DNA from: a bacterium
Lineage (GTDB): Bacteria; Patescibacteriota; Patescibacteriia; 2-12-FULL-60-25
DNA length: 7,235 nt
NCBI GenBank assembly: GCA_020056125.1
Contig: JAGVIJ010000067.1
Location: 1-7,235 of the forward strand
Direction: 5' to 3'
Position numbers and translations under genes: made by a program. Of the stretch, positions 6,559 through 7,235 are shown in pieces. Each line of letters opens with the position of its first letter. Position 1 is the stretch's first letter. The notes under the pieces are model-generated. The model was given only the letters and a program-made list of their open reading frames with translations. It was not told the DNA's origin and searched no databases.

Positions 6559-7235
6559 CAATATCTCCGGCGCCCATAAAAATCACCACATCATTGGGTT
6601 GTGATAATTCTAAAGTGCGGCGCACCGCAGAATTCGGATCAGGCGCATATTCAATCGCGCGGCTCACTCCCCGCTTTCCATCGTGCTCCGTGACAGCGCG
6701 AATTAAATCTTGAGAGGAAATTTTTTGATCCTCGACCGCATCGCGGCCAGCCACCTCATAAATTTCACTCAACATCAAAACATCGGCCAAATCAAAACTC
6801 GGCACAAAATCAGCGAAAAAGGCGCGCGTGCGATTGCGATGGTGCGGTTCAAAACATAAAACCACGCGCCGCTCCGGAAAAGATTCTTTGACAGCTTGGA
6901 GCGTGGCGGCCACAGCCGTGGGATGATGGCCGTAGTCCGAATAAATCAACGCGCCATTCTGCTCGCCTAAAAATTCAAAGCGCCGCCAAATGCCCTTAAA
7001 GGCTTCCAAGGTCGCGCCGATATCCGGATACGAAACGCCCAGCGCCTGCGCCATTAAAACCGCTCCGGCCACATTCATGGCATTAAAACTCCCGGGCACC
7101 GCCAAATTAAAACGATAAGTCGTCGCATCTTTAGACAATGACATCTCGTGCAAATGGTCGGTTTGTTTGCTCTGCACTTGCCACGCATCAGCTCCGACGC
7201 CAAAACGAATGATTTGAATATTGCGCGCTTTCAAC
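6533..7235 (-). CDS. murC: UDP-N-acetylmuramate--L-alanine ligase MurC, C-terminal part (5' end outside window)
   Basis: MurC joins L-alanine to UDP-N-acetylmuramic acid using ATP, the first peptide-adding step of peptidoglycan precursor synthesis in the cytoplasm. About 234 codons are visible, roughly half of the family's usual length of about 460. They cover the end of the central ATP-binding domain and the C-terminal domain of a Mur ligase. Counting from the first full codon at 7234, visible landmarks are VPGSFNAMN (46-54), RRFE (84-87), SDYGHHPTA (99-107), FEPHHRNRT (128-136) and GAGDI (221-225). The DYGHHP block and the terminal GAGDI separate MurC from MurD, MurE and MurF. Mpl is a less likely alternative, because murB follows directly. 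The N-terminal domain and Walker A loop lie beyond the right edge, so the true start is not visible; the TTG at 7234 is only an internal codon. The TAA stop lies inside or just before the start of murB, indicating translational coupling. Confidence 0.95.
   Translation of the reverse strand, partial: LKARNIQIIRFGVGADAWQVQSKQTDHLHEMSLSKDATTYRFNLAVPGSFNAMNVAGAVLMAQALGVSYPDIGATLEAFKGIWRRFEFLGEQNGALIYSDYGHHPTAVAATLQAVKESFPERRVVLCFEPHHRNRTRAFFADFVPSFDLADVLMLSEIYEVAGRDAVEDQKISSQDLIRAVTEHDGKRGVSRAIEYAPDPNSAVRRTLELSQPNDVVIFMGAGDIDEAVRKNF
6565..6568 (-). promoter_or_regulatory. Possible Shine-Dalgarno (GGAG) for an upstream murB start
   Basis: Inside the last codons of murC, a GGAG lies 6 bases before the ATG at 6558. 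It is the best Shine-Dalgarno match in the window, and it favours a murB start that overlaps murC by 26 bases. It may be a coincidence, because the same bases encode the conserved Gly-Asp of the MurC GAGDI motif, and the other genes here lack clear ribosome binding sites. Confidence 0.4.

Overview
All genes in this window are on the minus strand, so transcription runs from high to low coordinates: murC (cut off at the right edge) -> murB -> hpf -> secA -> an uncharacterised 106-residue gene -> secD (cut off at the left edge). Gaps are short (6 to 84 bases, with an overlap or a 4-base gap at murC/murB), and no stretch over 100 bases lacks a gene. No RNA gene, mobile element, CRISPR array or convincing intrinsic terminator was seen.

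The organism looks like a bacterium of the Candidate Phyla Radiation/Patescibacteria, with moderate confidence. The reasons are a SecA with an extra segment of about 35 residues in the first nucleotide-binding domain, of a kind I associate with that group, a short-form hibernation factor, very compact packing, and mostly absent Shine-Dalgarno sequences. All five visible stop codons are TAA, and no in-frame TGA appears in the genes I read.

Right part (5557-7235): the C-terminal half of MurC and a complete MurB, two cytoplasmic steps of peptidoglycan precursor synthesis. Middle (5141-5512): a short HPF/RaiA-type ribosome hibernation factor with a possible promoter directly upstream. Left part (1-5078): SecA, the motor of protein export, then a small gene of unknown function, then SecD, the membrane subunit that helps complete export.

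The outstanding feature is SecD. Its extracytoplasmic loop carries a parvulin-type (PpiC/rotamase) peptidyl-prolyl isomerase domain with the expected catalytic His/Asp/His positions intact, preceded by a second, degenerate parvulin-like half. A foldase seems to be built into the translocon accessory subunit, on the side of the membrane where exported proteins emerge. In other bacteria this job is done by separate proteins such as PrsA or PpiD. The window cannot show whether this has been described before.
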